A stretch of 64,000 bases of DNA from Tetracentron sinense (lineage: Eukaryota; Streptophyta; Magnoliopsida; Trochodendrales; Trochodendraceae), in the NCBI GenBank assembly GCA_015143295.1, contig CM026570.1, positions 28,650,445 through 28,714,444 on the forward strand, written 5' to 3'. Position numbers and translations under genes: made by a program. Below are positions 1 through 9,282 of the stretch, piece by piece; position 1 is the stretch's first letter; each line of letters opens with the position of its first letter. The notes beneath the pieces are model-generated. The model was not told the origin of the DNA and ran no database searches. It was given only the letters and a program-made list of their open reading frames with translations.

Positions 1-102
1 GCATGATTTATCGAGGTTTTCAAGAACATGGTTAGAGGAGGGACATATCCTACGATATGTTTTACCTCGCTTTTCACAAGAAGACAAGAACCAACATTCC
101 AC

Positions 103-243
103 GAGGGGTCTCCCCTCACTCACAAGTGCATATCATAAAGAAGGGTCTCCCTTCCCTCGCAAGTGCATTGCATAAAGAAGGGTCTCCCTTCCCTCTCAAG
201 GCATCTCACAAGTGCATCTCACAAGTGCATCTCACAAGTTACA
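103..243 (+). repeat. Hairpin-forming tandem repeats in the LTR of element A
   Basis: Three related units of about 37 bp contain perfect inverted repeats with a TCT loop: GAGGGG/CCCCTC at 103-117, and GAAGGG/CCCTTC at 140-154 and 177-191. Copies of CACAAGTGCATCT follow. The first stem differs from the others by a paired change, so pairing is kept. Confidence 0.75.
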
Positions 244-547
244 TGATCACAAGCAAGCATGCATGACATGACATGACATACAAGAATCAAGCAAGATAGA
301 CAAGACAAGCTTTCACGTACGAAAAGATATTTCAAGTCAAGTCAGGTGCACGATGTTTTCAAGAGGATTTATCGGTTTTCTACGAGTTTCAAGCATGATT
401 ATAAACTGCTTTACTTCCTTGTATGATATAAATTGTTTCCGTGTGACAAATATGAATTTCTCCTGATTATGTATTGCCATGTTTATGCTATAATTGTTGG
501 TTAGTATTCAGTACCCGCTGAGTATTCCATGCTCAGCCGTACTTCTT

Positions 548-667
548 ATGTCGGCAGGTTCTGAGGGAGCTGCTACTCCATTTGATGTTTGTGCTCCTGG
601 TCCATGGGTGGAAGAGGAGTATGTCGAGGAGCCTTTGGAGGAACCTCCAGTAGAGGGTTACCAATAG
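548..667 (+). CDS. Small acidic ORF inside LTR of element A (39 codons)
   Basis: The ORF starts ATG-TCG-GCA-GG, just after the LTR hairpin GCTGAG...CTCAGC, and ends TAG. The predicted 39-residue peptide is acidic and contains the core DVCAPGPWVEEEYVEE. The same start and the core PW(V/I)EE(E/D)Y recur in the LTRs of elements D, B and F at the same relative place, with many third-base differences. I know no protein family that matches. It lies in LTR sequence that would form the RNA leader upstream of gag, so it could be a translated upstream ORF, a spliced leader exon, or a relic. Coding status is inferred from conservation only. Confidence 0.45.
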   Translation: MSAGSEGAATPFDVCAPGPWVEEEYVEEPLEEPPVEGYQ

Positions 668-961
668 GTGGTTGTAGATTCTGAGTGGTTTAGCTGTGGG
701 TGAGACGAGAGTCAGATTTATGTATTTGGGCGGGCATGTCCGCACTTTCTTTTGGATTCTTTTTGTATAAACTTGGATTGATTATGTATATACATAGAGG
801 TTTGGTAGACTTCCGCTATGCCATGTTAGAGCATGTTTCCGCTGTTTTGTCCTCTATCGTATATGCTCTGTGGGTTTTGCAGGTTAGTTGTCAAGCAAGT
901 CATGATTAGTCGTCCAAAGTTCACTCTAACTCCTAGGGTGGGTTTTGGGGCGCGACAGAAG

Positions 962-973
962 TGGTATCAGAGC
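962..973 (+). promoter_or_regulatory. Primer binding site of element A (initiator Met tRNA)
   Basis: TGGTATCAGAGC, complementary to the 3' end of plant initiator methionine tRNA, starts five bases after the LTR end. It primes minus-strand DNA synthesis. The same 12-mer follows the 5' LTR of elements B, C, D and F. Confidence 0.95.
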
Positions 974-1089
974 TTAGGCTTTAGGTCTCTAGGGTCACTT
1001 AGAATCTTATACCACGGCTTGACAAGAGCATATGTCAGGAAACAAGTTAGGAAGAAAGTAAGTCGGAAGAGAGTCTTGATCCAAGTGTA

Positions 1090-1106
1090 AGACTAAACTT
1101 TAGTCT
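1090..1106 (+). promoter_or_regulatory. Leader hairpin downstream of the primer site, element A
   Basis: AGACTAAA-C-TTTAGTCT is a perfect 8-bp stem about 117 bases after the primer site. Related stems occur at the same place in D (35360-35377), F (55910-55925), B (28439-28454) and C (47649-47662), with paired base changes. A role in RNA dimerisation or packaging is an inference. Confidence 0.55.
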
Positions 1107-1310
1107 TAGTCAAATGATTGTTTCAACCAAGTACGAGCATTAGGAACGCTAGAACACCAAAGTATAATATTATAAATACTCTGATGACTTAATGCGATGT
1201 ATATTAGTATTATACAACTAATACAAATTGGATTATTGTGAAATGGCATTGAAGTAAACTGTGGTTTAAAGTTAGACTCATGTGGTGTTATTATTCTCAG
1301 GACTTGAGTC

Positions 1311-2678
1311 ATGAGACGGAACACACGGGGTCGTGGACCACATACCAGAGCTTCCTCTTCTTCACGGGATGAGGATGAGCAGCCGGACCTCTCTCGAGTC
1401 TTAGGCTCTATTGCTGAGACACTCGCCATACTGGCGGCTCGGCAGGCTATACCATCATCGGCGGCACCTACTCCACCGCCCGCAGCTCCAGTACATCGTA
1501 CCGCTGGAGTTGAGGCATTCAGGAGATTGAGGCCTCCACCATTCCATGGGAGTGTGGACCCTCTTGCTGCGGAGGCATGGATCCTCCAAATGGAGAAGAT
1601 CCTTACGGTCCTCTCACCTACAGAGGAGGAGAGGGTAGCATGGGCAGCTTTCATGCTAGAAGGCGAAGCCCACCATTGGTGGTTGTCCGCACTGAGGACG
1701 AGAGATTTGACCATGCAGGGTCTACCTTGGACTTGGGAGGAGTTCAAGGATACTTTTTACAAAACGTATTTTCCGATTGGAGCACGGGAAAAGAAAGAGA
1801 GAGAATTCATCAACCTTGAGCAAGGTTGGATGTCAGTGGCACAATACGAGGCCAAGTTCTCGGAGTTGTCGAGATTTGCGCCTCATATGGTTGCTACTGA
1901 GGCAATGAAGGCGAGGAGATTTGAGCAAGGGCTCAAGGATGTGATTATGGAGAAGGTGTCCGTTTTCAGGCATACTACCTACCCTGAGGTAGTAGACAAG
2001 GCCTTATTGGTCGAGGCCAATTCGGAGACAGTGTCCAAGAAGAGGGAGTGGGCGAGAGGCCAAGCTAGTAGTTCAGCACCTCCAGAGAGGCGGACTCGTT
2101 ATCAGTATGCGTGGCCAACACCATCGATGAGGCCTTCTTATGCGCCTCCAGCTCCACGGCAGTATGTGCCTCAGGCACCGAGACCTCAGGCTCTTCCAGC
2201 CCCACGGCCTGTTGCACCTCAGACGATGAGGTATGCTCCGCTTCCAGCCCCTCCGACTTATACACACGAGGTCTGCACTTCATGCGGCAAAAGGCATCCG
2301 GCAGGAGATTGTCGAAGAGCATCTGGTGGATGTTATCATTGCGGTCGCCAGGGCCACATGATCAGGGATTGCCCCAGTCGGCATTTATCAGGCCAGTCTC
2401 AGGGGATTAGTCCACCAGCACGCCCAGCAGGATCATATCAGGCGTCATCTCAGACTACCCGGTCTACACCACAGTCTCGCCAGGCGAACCAGGGGCGAGT
2501 TTTTGCCTTGACAGAGGGTGATGCACTTGCATCTGACGATGTGGTGCAAGGTACGCGTTTGGAGTTATTTTCCTTATTCGTGATGGTTATGTTATGTTTT
2601 ATCCCATGTGTACGTACTTGGTATGCTATATATGTATATACCTATGTGTATACACTGTTGATGCTTGAATTGACGTAA
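1311..2678 (+). CDS. gag: Gag of gypsy element A, open as unspliced form (455 aa)
   Basis: This is the structural capsid and nucleocapsid protein of a Tekay/Del-type chromovirus. It starts at the first ATG after a conserved TTATTCTCAG/GA. The retrotransposon Gag domain spans about residues 85-215 (core AWILQMEKI, GEAHHWW, WTWEEFKDTF, ATEAMKARRFEQGL). A basic, Pro/Gln-rich linker follows, then two zinc knuckles at about 322-356: CTSCGKRHPAGDC (non-canonical spacing) and CYHCGRQGHMIRDC (CX2CX4HX4C). The last 42 or so codons before the TAA lie in the putative intron 2551-2694, so the true Gag/Gag-Pol boundary is near residue 413. No internal stop or frameshift is visible, making this the best preserved gag in the window. 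Product identity is firm; activity is unknown. Confidence 0.92.
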   Translation: MRRNTRGRGPHTRASSSSRDEDEQPDLSRVLGSIAETLAILAARQAIPSSAAPTPPPAAPVHRTAGVEAFRRLRPPPFHGSVDPLAAEAWILQMEKILTVLSPTEEERVAWAAFMLEGEAHHWWLSALRTRDLTMQGLPWTWEEFKDTFYKTYFPIGAREKKEREFINLEQGWMSVAQYEAKFSELSRFAPHMVATEAMKARRFEQGLKDVIMEKVSVFRHTTYPEVVDKALLVEANSETVSKKREWARGQASSSAPPERRTRYQYAWPTPSMRPSYAPPAPRQYVPQAPRPQALPAPRPVAPQTMRYAPLPAPPTYTHEVCTSCGKRHPAGDCRRASGGCYHCGRQGHMIRDCPSRHLSGQSQGISPPARPAGSYQASSQTTRSTPQSRQANQGRVFALTEGDALASDDVVQGTRLELFSLFVMVMLCFIPCVRTWYAIYVYTYVYTLLMLELT

Positions 2679-2694
2679 CTAGCTAAAATTTCAG
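2551..2694 (+). other. Putative spliceosomal intron between gag and protease, element A
   Basis: The 144-bp segment has donor GTGCAAG/GTACGC and acceptor AAAATTTCAG/GAGC, with GTAAC-like branch candidates about 20 bases upstream of the acceptor. Removal joins gag in frame to [17 protein letters not shown] of protease. Unspliced RNA stops at TAA 2676-2678. The same arrangement is seen in B, C, D and F. Confidence 0.65.
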
Positions 2695-5104
2695 GAGCCC
2701 TACTAGTCAATGAGTGTTTGGCTCAAGTGTTGATTGATACCGGGTCTACTCATTCATTTGTCTCGCCGAGTTTTTCAGAAGGCTTTTCTGTAGAGCCAAG
2801 TCAGCTAGAACTGGAGTTAGCCATTTCGACTCCTCTCGGCAAAACAGTATTGGCAGATAAAGTGTATAGAGATAGTGTGGTCCAAGTTGGCAGCCACGAG
2901 TTGGCGGTTGATCTCATCGTCCTTGGATTCCAAGACTTTGATGTTATATTGGGAATGGATTGGTTAGCAGCACATCATGGGCATGTAGCTTGCTTTGAGA
3001 AAATGGTACTCTTCAAGCCGGTAGAAGGAAAACCATTTCACTTTCGAGGGTTGAGAAGTAGAGACATTGCCCGCTTTGCGGCGTTGAGCTTAGCTAACCC
3101 TGAAGCAAAGGACTCATCGACTATTCCGGTTGTGAGTGAATTCCTGGATGTATTTCCAGAAGAGTTGCCAGGATTGCCTCCAGATAGGGAGATTGAGTTT
3201 GTGATCGAGCTTGCACCAGGCACGGCTCCTGTTTTCAGAGCTCCATATAGAATGGCCCCTATTGAACTTAAGGAGTTGAAGACTCAGTTGGAGGAATTAC
3301 AGGGCCTTGGTTTCATTCGACCAAGTGTCTCACCGTGGGGTGCCCCGGTGTTGTTTGTTAAGAAGAAAGATGGCTCGATGCGGATGTGTGTCGATTACCG
3401 ACAATTGAACAAAGTCACCATAAAGAATAGGTATCCCTTGCCTAGGATTGATGAATTGTTCGATCAGTTGAAGGGAGCGAGATTTTTCTCGAAGATAGAT
3501 CTTCGATCGGGTTATCACCAGTTGAAGATTAAGGTGGAAGATGTTCCCAAAACTGCTTTCAGGACTCAGTATGAGCACTACGAGTTCTTGGTGATGCCTT
3601 TTGGACTCACGAACGTGTCGACAGCCTTTATGGATTTGATGAACCGGGTGTTCCGGCCATATCTTGATAGGTGCGTGATTGTATTTGTTGATGACATCTT
3701 GGTCTATTCCCAGACACGGGAAGATCACACACGCGACCTATGCCTTGCTTTGGAGATGCTAAGAGAACACAAGCTATACGCCAAACTTAGCAAGTGTGAG
3801 TTTTGGTTGGAAGAGGTGGCATTCCTAGGCCACGTGGTTTCTGCAGAAGGTATCTCGGTGGATCCGAAGAAGATCGAAGCAGTTATGAGTTGGGCGAGGC
3901 CCAAGAGTGTTACCGAGATACGCAGCTTTCTTGGGTTGGCAGGCTACTACAGGAGATTCGTAGAGGGTTTCTCTAGCCTTGCAGCACCGCTCACTTACCT
4001 GACAAGGAAGAATGCCAAGTTTGTATGGAGTGATAAGTGCGAGATCAGTTTCACGGAACTGAAGAAGAGGCTTACTACAGCTCCTGTCCTTACAGTGCCA
4101 TCCGGACCTCTTGGGTATGAGGTGTACAGTGATGCCTCACACGTTGGACTTGGATGTGTGCTTATGCAACACAAGAAAGTCATTGCCTATGCATCAAGGC
4201 AATTGAAGGAGCATGAGAAGAATTATCCCACGCACGACTTGGAGCTTGCGGCGGTCGTGTTTGCACTTAAGATTTGGCGTCATTACCTTTATGGGGTGGA
4301 GTTCTATGTGTTCACTGATCACAAAAGTCTCAAGTATCTCTTTTCCCAAAAGGAGCTGAATCTAAGGCAACGGCGTTGGATGGAATTTTTGAAAGACTAT
4401 GATTGTACCATTCAATACCACCCGGGTAAAGCAAATGTAGTGGCAGATGCTTTGAGTAGAAGACCTCAAGGGTTGTTAGCACATATGTTGGTTCAAGAAT
4501 GGAAGCTACTACAAGATTTGGCAAATCTGGACATCAGTGTGAATGACTCTGTCCGTGGTCCTACCTTTGCAAATGTTACGGTTCGGCCGTACATTATAGA
4601 TTTGATCCAAGAATATCAAGACATGGATGCTGAATTGTCGGCTTATCGGGACAAGGAAGTTGCTAAGGGTAGTGAGGACTTCTCTCTCACTAGTCGGGGT
4701 GCTATCACATTCAAAGGAAGGTTGTGTGTTCCGGCCAACGCAGATCTTCGACGAGAGATCATGGATGAGGCACATCGTTCGAAGTACACAGTGCATCCAG
4801 GGGGTACAAAGATGTACCGGAACCTCAAGAGTCACTTTTGGTGGCGGAATATGAAGAGGGATGTTGCAGAATATGTAGCACGGTGCTTGGTGTGTCAACA
4901 AGTGAAAGCAGAACACATGCGACCCGCCGGTCTATTGCATTCCCTTCCTATTCCCGAGTGGAAATGGGAGAACATATCCATGGATTTCATAGTTGGCTTG
5001 TCAAAGACGGCAAGGGGCTCAGATGCGATATGGGTAGTAGTGGATCGTTTGACAAAGTCCGCTCATTTCTTACCCTACCGTACTACCTTCAACTCTAGTC
5101 AGTT
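2695..5104 (+). CDS. pol: Pol of element A: protease, RT, RNase H, truncated integrase
   Basis: The reading frame is open from the intron acceptor onward. Domains in order: aspartic protease (active DTGSTHSF near 2735-2760, later ILGMDWL); reverse transcriptase ([36 protein letters not shown], active-site FVDD at about 3685); RNase H ([39 protein letters not shown]); integrase zinc finger (HRSKYTVH and [11 protein letters not shown]) and the first catalytic Asp in SMDFIVGL near 4983. The frame then meets an LTR start at 5105, so the other two integrase catalytic residues and the chromodomain are missing. The 22 codons beyond 5104 to the stop at 5169-5171 are LTR sequence. No initiator ATG exists near the start, as expected for a protein made as a Gag-Pol fusion. 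Confidence 0.92.
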
Positions 5105-6023
5105 TGTAGCACCCCGGACTTTTTCATCCTTAATGAATAGCACCTTCATAGCTAATTGGCCCTTTTTGTAGTCTAATTAATAAATAAGGGAGAAATCGGA
5201 AATTCTGAAACGTCAGAAATGTGCGTTTTCGAAAGACGAACCCAACGCAAGTTGAATCGTCGAAATCCGACGAGCGAGTCAAAAGATATGGTCAAAACAG
5301 TCCAGACATACAGAGAACCGATCGCTCGGTCCAGTCAGCGATCGATCGGTCCATAACCGATCGATCGGTAGCTATCGCACGGTCAGAAAATTTGTATGGG
5401 GAAATTTTCCAGAGAGTGAGTTTTTGACCGGTCGATCGGTCAATCACACCGATCGCTCGGTAGGCAACCGATCGATCGGTCATGAACACCGATCGCTCGG
5501 TCTTCGCGTTTTTGCAGAAATTTCAGTAAGGGCTTTATCGTCTTTTGGGGGTTAAACCCTTTCTCCTTAAGGCTTGCCCGAGCCTTTAGGGCTTCATTCA
5601 CAACACTTAAGGGATTTTGAGAGATAGAGAGAGAGGAGAAGGGGATTTGCAACTAGGGTTTTCCATTGGAGAAGAAATCAAAGGGGTGAAGACCCTAGAT
5701 CGTCCCCAAGCACGTTTTCTTCAAGATTTCAACTCAAGCTTGTGTGGAGGTGCATTCTCCAAGCTAGGGCAGCACTCACTCACGTTTTGAAAGGGGTTTC
5801 TTCCCCAACTCAAGTCCCCTTCAAGCAAAGGCTTCCTCCTTCCAAATAGAGCTTCTATTTCAAGATTTCTTCAAGATCAAACCTTGATCTAAGGTTAGTA
5901 CACCCTACTAACTTACCCTAGCAATAAATCTAGGTTTTCCTTATGAAATGTGATTTATGCTATTATGTTTGCCTCCCATATAAAATGTATCATCTCCAAT
6001 GAACCTAAATAAGATAAGAAAAA
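5105..6023 (+). mobile_element. LTR start fragment abutting pol of element A
   Basis: TGTAGCACCCCGGACTTTTT opens the LTR exactly as at 32844 (D), 53766 and 60936 (F). The first 450 bases are close to D, and the last 300 resemble F (61900-62170). The LTR is cut by the gap at 6024. A precise TG start next to broken integrase fits a later insertion into A, with CAGTT (5100-5104) as the candidate duplication. The other end is not in the window, so a deletion is also possible. Confidence 0.8.
5317..5502 (+). repeat. Palindromic CCGATCGATCGG cassette in the LTR at 5105
   Basis: Seven or so copies of ACCGATCGATCGGT or ACCGATCGCTCGGT, interspersed with short spacers, lie between conserved flanks (AGTCAAAAGATATGGTC on the left and TTTTTGCAGAAATTTCAG on the right). 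Other LTR families carry different palindromes in the same slot. Confidence 0.8.
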
Positions 6024-6097
6024 NNNNNNNNNNNNNNNNNNNNNNNNNNNNNNNNNNNNNNNNNNNNNNNNNNNNNNNNNNNNNNNNNNNNNNNNNN
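6024..6097. other. Assembly gap (74 N)
   Basis: A run of N interrupts the LTR that starts at 5105. Sequence on the right is not LTR-like, so the LTR end and any target duplication are lost. Confidence 0.99.
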
Positions 6098-6239
6098 ACT
6101 CCCTTCGTCCTTTAAATGTGTTTCGTGTAAAGTTATAACATGAACAAGAGTGCAATCTTCTAAGTGAGCTTATAACTCCTTGTGCTACAGGTGATTTGAT
6201 CAAAGTCAACAAGGGTGAGTCTTTAAATTATTGATAAAT
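6098..6239. other. Unassigned sequence after the gap
   Basis: No gene or known element is recognisable. It begins ACTCCCTTCGTCC, which resembles the ends of some Stowaway-like MITEs, but no partner end is visible. Confidence 0.3.
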
Positions 6240-6500
6240 CGGATACCTACAATCGATCTAAAGAGTTCTAGAAGAGAAACGGGCAAAGGTAAGTTAAAGA
6301 CACAGGTAAGGCAACAGTTGCCAAAGGTTCTCAGTGATGCTGGCCAGGATAACAAAGCAAGGAAAAGTGTTCCACTGTGGTAACATAGGGCCCACTGGAG
6401 AGGAACTGTAGGCTTACCTTGTCAACTCTTAAGAAGGGGTAGTGCAATACTTAAGGTCATGCTAGGCTTCGCAGTAGTAATTACTGTTTCTGAGTTCAAA
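6240..6500 (+). pseudogene. Decayed copia gag tail (zinc-knuckle region)
   Basis: Broken frames give GKVFHCGNIG near 6365, then HWRGT and LLRRGSAILKVMLGFAV. This corresponds to the C-terminal zinc knuckle (GKCFHC...GHWKRNC type) and following linker of Tork-like Ty1/copia Gag proteins. At least two frameshifts are needed and the second and last knuckle cysteines are lost. Identification rests on the pattern only; it fits the integrase remnant further right. Confidence 0.4.
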
Positions 6501-6929
6501 TTTTCGTATGGTCATCCTAACCATGGTCCATAGATCGTTTTAATCCACTATATTTTCCATTATTTGCAGGGGTTCAATGGAAACCCAGAACAGCCGACCA
6601 AATTCGCTAGAGCAGAGACTTTAAAGTTTGATCCTTGGGTACAATGTTGCAGTCAAGTCAATTGGCTAATTACTTTTTTTTTACCTATGGAACGCATAAT
6701 TTTAAAGACTATGGGTTTTTTTTTTTATGTGCCTTCTGCACACAGAAATTTGTTTCCTTATCTAGACTTTTTACTGAGTGGATTCTCTATCATTTTAATT
6801 CAATAGTTGAATTAAGAAAGATTGAATGGTCTTTCTGTACTGTAATCTTAGTAATGTCTTTATTTAATATTTTCCTTTTGTAATAATGAAATCTGGAAAG
6901 TTACAATGCCTTATCATCTAGAATGTTCT
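6501..6929. other. AT-rich interval inside the decayed copia
   Basis: No coding pattern is recognised. It contains several T runs and short random ORFs. It lies where the copia protease would be expected, so it may be an insertion or decayed sequence. Confidence 0.3.
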
Positions 6930-7560
6930 GAATAGAGCATTGCACAGCGTCCTACTTATATTTGGCCTCAGAGACTTGGTCACATTAATCTATATCGGAT
7001 CAAGATGTTGTAAAGATGGTCCCCTTGAATTTCTCAAGGTAGCACCACTCCCTCCTTACAGTCGTGTCTTGAAGGTAAGATAACCAAGAAGCCTACCCTA
7101 AAAGGTAGGAGAGCGAAAGGAAAGTTGAGATTCTACATATGTTGGGTGTATTGGTCCATTAAGGGATTGTTTCATGAGGGCAATACCGGTATTTTTGTCC
7201 ATTACAGGACTCTAGATCTGGATAGTCTATTGATGCACACAAATCTGATACTTTTGTGAATTCAAGAATTTAGTCATTAAATTGAGAACTTCACAGACCA
7301 ATCCATACAGACACTTTCGATTGAGATGGAGTGTTAGTGAACACTCACCAACGATTTATGATTTAACTTACAGGATAATTGAAATGTACTGCTCGTTTTG
7401 TTAAATTTAGAAAAATAGTGTCTTTGGAGGTGCATTACATTCAAATTTTCCAGATCTACTAGATTCTTGATTTTAGTGCATGAAGGTTGAAATCACATCA
7501 CCTTTGGGACGTTGAAATTGTTACGTCAAATCCACGCTAGATGATAGACTGGCAAACTCA
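6930..7560 (+). pseudogene. Decayed Tork-like copia pre-integrase and integrase
   Basis: Broken frames near 6962-7180 read PQRLGHINLYRIK, then KDGPLEFLKVAPLPPYSR and TKKP, which is the GAG-pre-integrase zinc region (RLGHIN...DGPL...C...GK.TK.P) of Tork-type Ty1/copia elements. Traces of the integrase core follow: EFKNLVIKLRT and TLSIEMEC at about 7260-7335. Many stops and frameshifts make this a relic. It is distinct from element E to the right, which has its own copies of these domains. Confidence 0.55.
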
Positions 7561-7917
7561 CAAGTGTCAGTTCCTCCTTCGCAATCAACACGAACCTTTT
7601 ATTTTTCCTTTAAAACTTTCTCTACATTGAGCTAATGGCCCTTTCAAAACTTCCATTCTTGAATCTTGAAACCAAGATCCTATCTTATGATCAAGAAAGC
7701 TCGATCTTCTTTTTATTTGCTTTTCAAAACAAAAACATAGAATAGGTGAGGGAGAGAGTGACCATACCTTTGAGGTGAGGAGAATGTGTGGATTGAGAGA
7801 GGGTGTAGAGAAGAGTTGGAAATTTGCTTGTATCGCCCCCAAAAGTGGACTCCACCTATGGTAGGATTTTGGCTTAGGTTGCTTGCACCCCAAGACTCCA
7901 TCTTCTGATCCAATTAG
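7561..7917. other. No clear feature before element E
   Basis: A 114-codon minus-strand frame here has no recognisable domain and low-complexity composition. I treat it as chance. The last five bases, ATTAG, are the candidate target duplication of element E, whose right copy would be outside the window. Confidence 0.4.
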
Positions 7918-9185
7918 TGTACAAGTCAAAGTGTTGTTGGAAAAATTCCGAGCCCCAAATTTTTATATAAGTCAGAGCGTTCTCATCCTGTTTGAAGCAC
8001 AATGGTGAAGATGAGCCATGAAGAAGCGTGAAGACTCTTGAAACTACATCACTAAGCTGGCCAAAAGTAGTTTTGAAAGAGAGACCTAATGACCTAAGTT
8101 TACCTCATGAAATGTCCCATTCATCATAAAAGTTTAGCTAAAAGCGCTAGAAGTTTAGGATTGCATTTAAAAGATTAAAAGGAGAAAACATTGAATTTTT
8201 GCACCCCTTGGTCAACTCTTACTGCTACGTTTTGGGTCACCTTGAATAGGGCCCCTTTTTGTAATGGTATTGGGCAAGTGTTGAAATTCATGGTGTCCTA
8301 CCCATGAGGATCATCCGGTGACTTACTGTACTCCTTTGGTCCGAACCGAACCATCCCTTAGTTCGACCCTAGTAATGGGATTTCCGGATGAGATGGTTTG
8401 TTTCTATGTGGCGCCAGGATCCCCCAGGGTCGACCCCGGGAATCCCCCAGGGTCGACCCAGATATGAAAAACTTACTAAATCAATTTTAGAAACTTCCCA
8501 AACCCCTAATCCTTTCCATATTATGGCTTTCCGCCCATCCCTGGGTACATTGAGTTGGAGACTTTTTAGAGACTTTGTGGCCTATTTTGATTTATGAAAA
8601 CTCTTGGTTTCACTGATCTCATCCCATTAGTTGGCCGCTATGTTGTGCCACGGCTTTAGCAAGCATTCTTGTCTCAAACTTACTATAGATATTCCTTAAC
8701 ATAAGAGATCACTCTAGGGCTTCCATAACCCTACACCCACCGTATGCTTTTTCCCCCCCTTTCCCCCCTGTTGGAGCATTAGTTAGCCTGGTAAAGCCGT
8801 CAGGCGAGATCTCTGTCTTCGGGGACCGTGGTTGATTCAATTTGAGTAAGATTGGTCGGTAAGGAACGGAGCGATTTGCGCGGGGATCGAACTGGGCTGC
8901 CTGTTCGTGTTTTGCAAGTTGAGGAATCGATACCAAGGAACGGTGTGTTGTATCCGTTGGGTAAGATTCGAGTCTTTGTATTATTAATCTTCTCATAGTG
9001 AATTTTATGTGCTGGACTCGTCCCGTGTTTTTCCCGAAAGGGTTTTCCACTGTAAAATTTTGTGTGTTCAGTGAGATTGATTGTGTGTTGATCTGAGTTT
9101 AAAAACTTAAAGTTGGTAGAGATAAATTTAAATAGACCTATTCACTCCTCTCTAGGTCTAAGAGTGCATTGAAATAAGAATTTCA
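7918..9185 (+). mobile_element. Element E 5' LTR (Ty1/copia, Sirevirus)
   Basis: The LTR opens TGTACAAGTCAAAGTGTTGTTGG and ends TTTCA just before ATTGGTATTAGAGC. It aligns, with many substitutions and indels, to the split copy at 52927-53765 plus 63710-64000 (shared GAACGGTGTGT, GGGTAAGATTCGAGTCTT and TTTTTCCCG blocks). That divergence makes E the oldest of the recognisable nested elements. Confidence 0.88.
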
Positions 9186-9187
9186 AT

Positions 9188-9199
9188 TGGTATTAGAGC
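9188..9199 (+). promoter_or_regulatory. Primer binding site of element E
   Basis: TGGTATTAGAGC differs by one transition from the Met-tRNA site TGGTATCAGAGC. The preceding TTTCAAT is typical of Sirevirus LTR ends. Confidence 0.85.
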
Positions 9200-9282
9200 A
9201 GGTGTCACTCATAGTTTAATTCCTTAAGTGTGATCTTGTGTCATCCTTAAGTCATGCTACTTTAAGAGTAAGGGTGGTTCCA

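Larger units (their letters stand above)
1..957 (+). mobile_element. Element A 5' LTR, right-hand part (Ty3/gypsy)
   Basis: The LTR runs off the left edge of the window. Its right end is the ACA at 955-957, four bases before the primer site. The segment from about 520 onwards matches the last third of the LTRs of element D (34770-35228 and 47180-47636), including the GCTGAG...CTCAGC hairpin and the small acidic ORF. The first 300 bases carry a short tandem array. The LTR start and the target duplication lie outside the window. Confidence 0.9.

Noticed and set aside
1106-1747. A 213-codon minus-strand frame opposite gag of element A
   Set aside because: It is the antisense shadow of a conserved gag; similar antisense frames appear opposite gag in D and have no recognisable domain.
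6098-6130. A Stowaway-like MITE end after the gap
   Set aside because: Only one possible terminus is visible and no inverted partner or TA duplication could be found.
7585-7929. A 114-codon minus-strand frame before element E
   Set aside because: It crosses the LTR boundary at 7918 and shows no motif; most likely chance.
8709-9050. A 113-codon minus-strand frame in the LTR of E
   Set aside because: No counterpart exists in the 3' LTR copy and no domain is seen.
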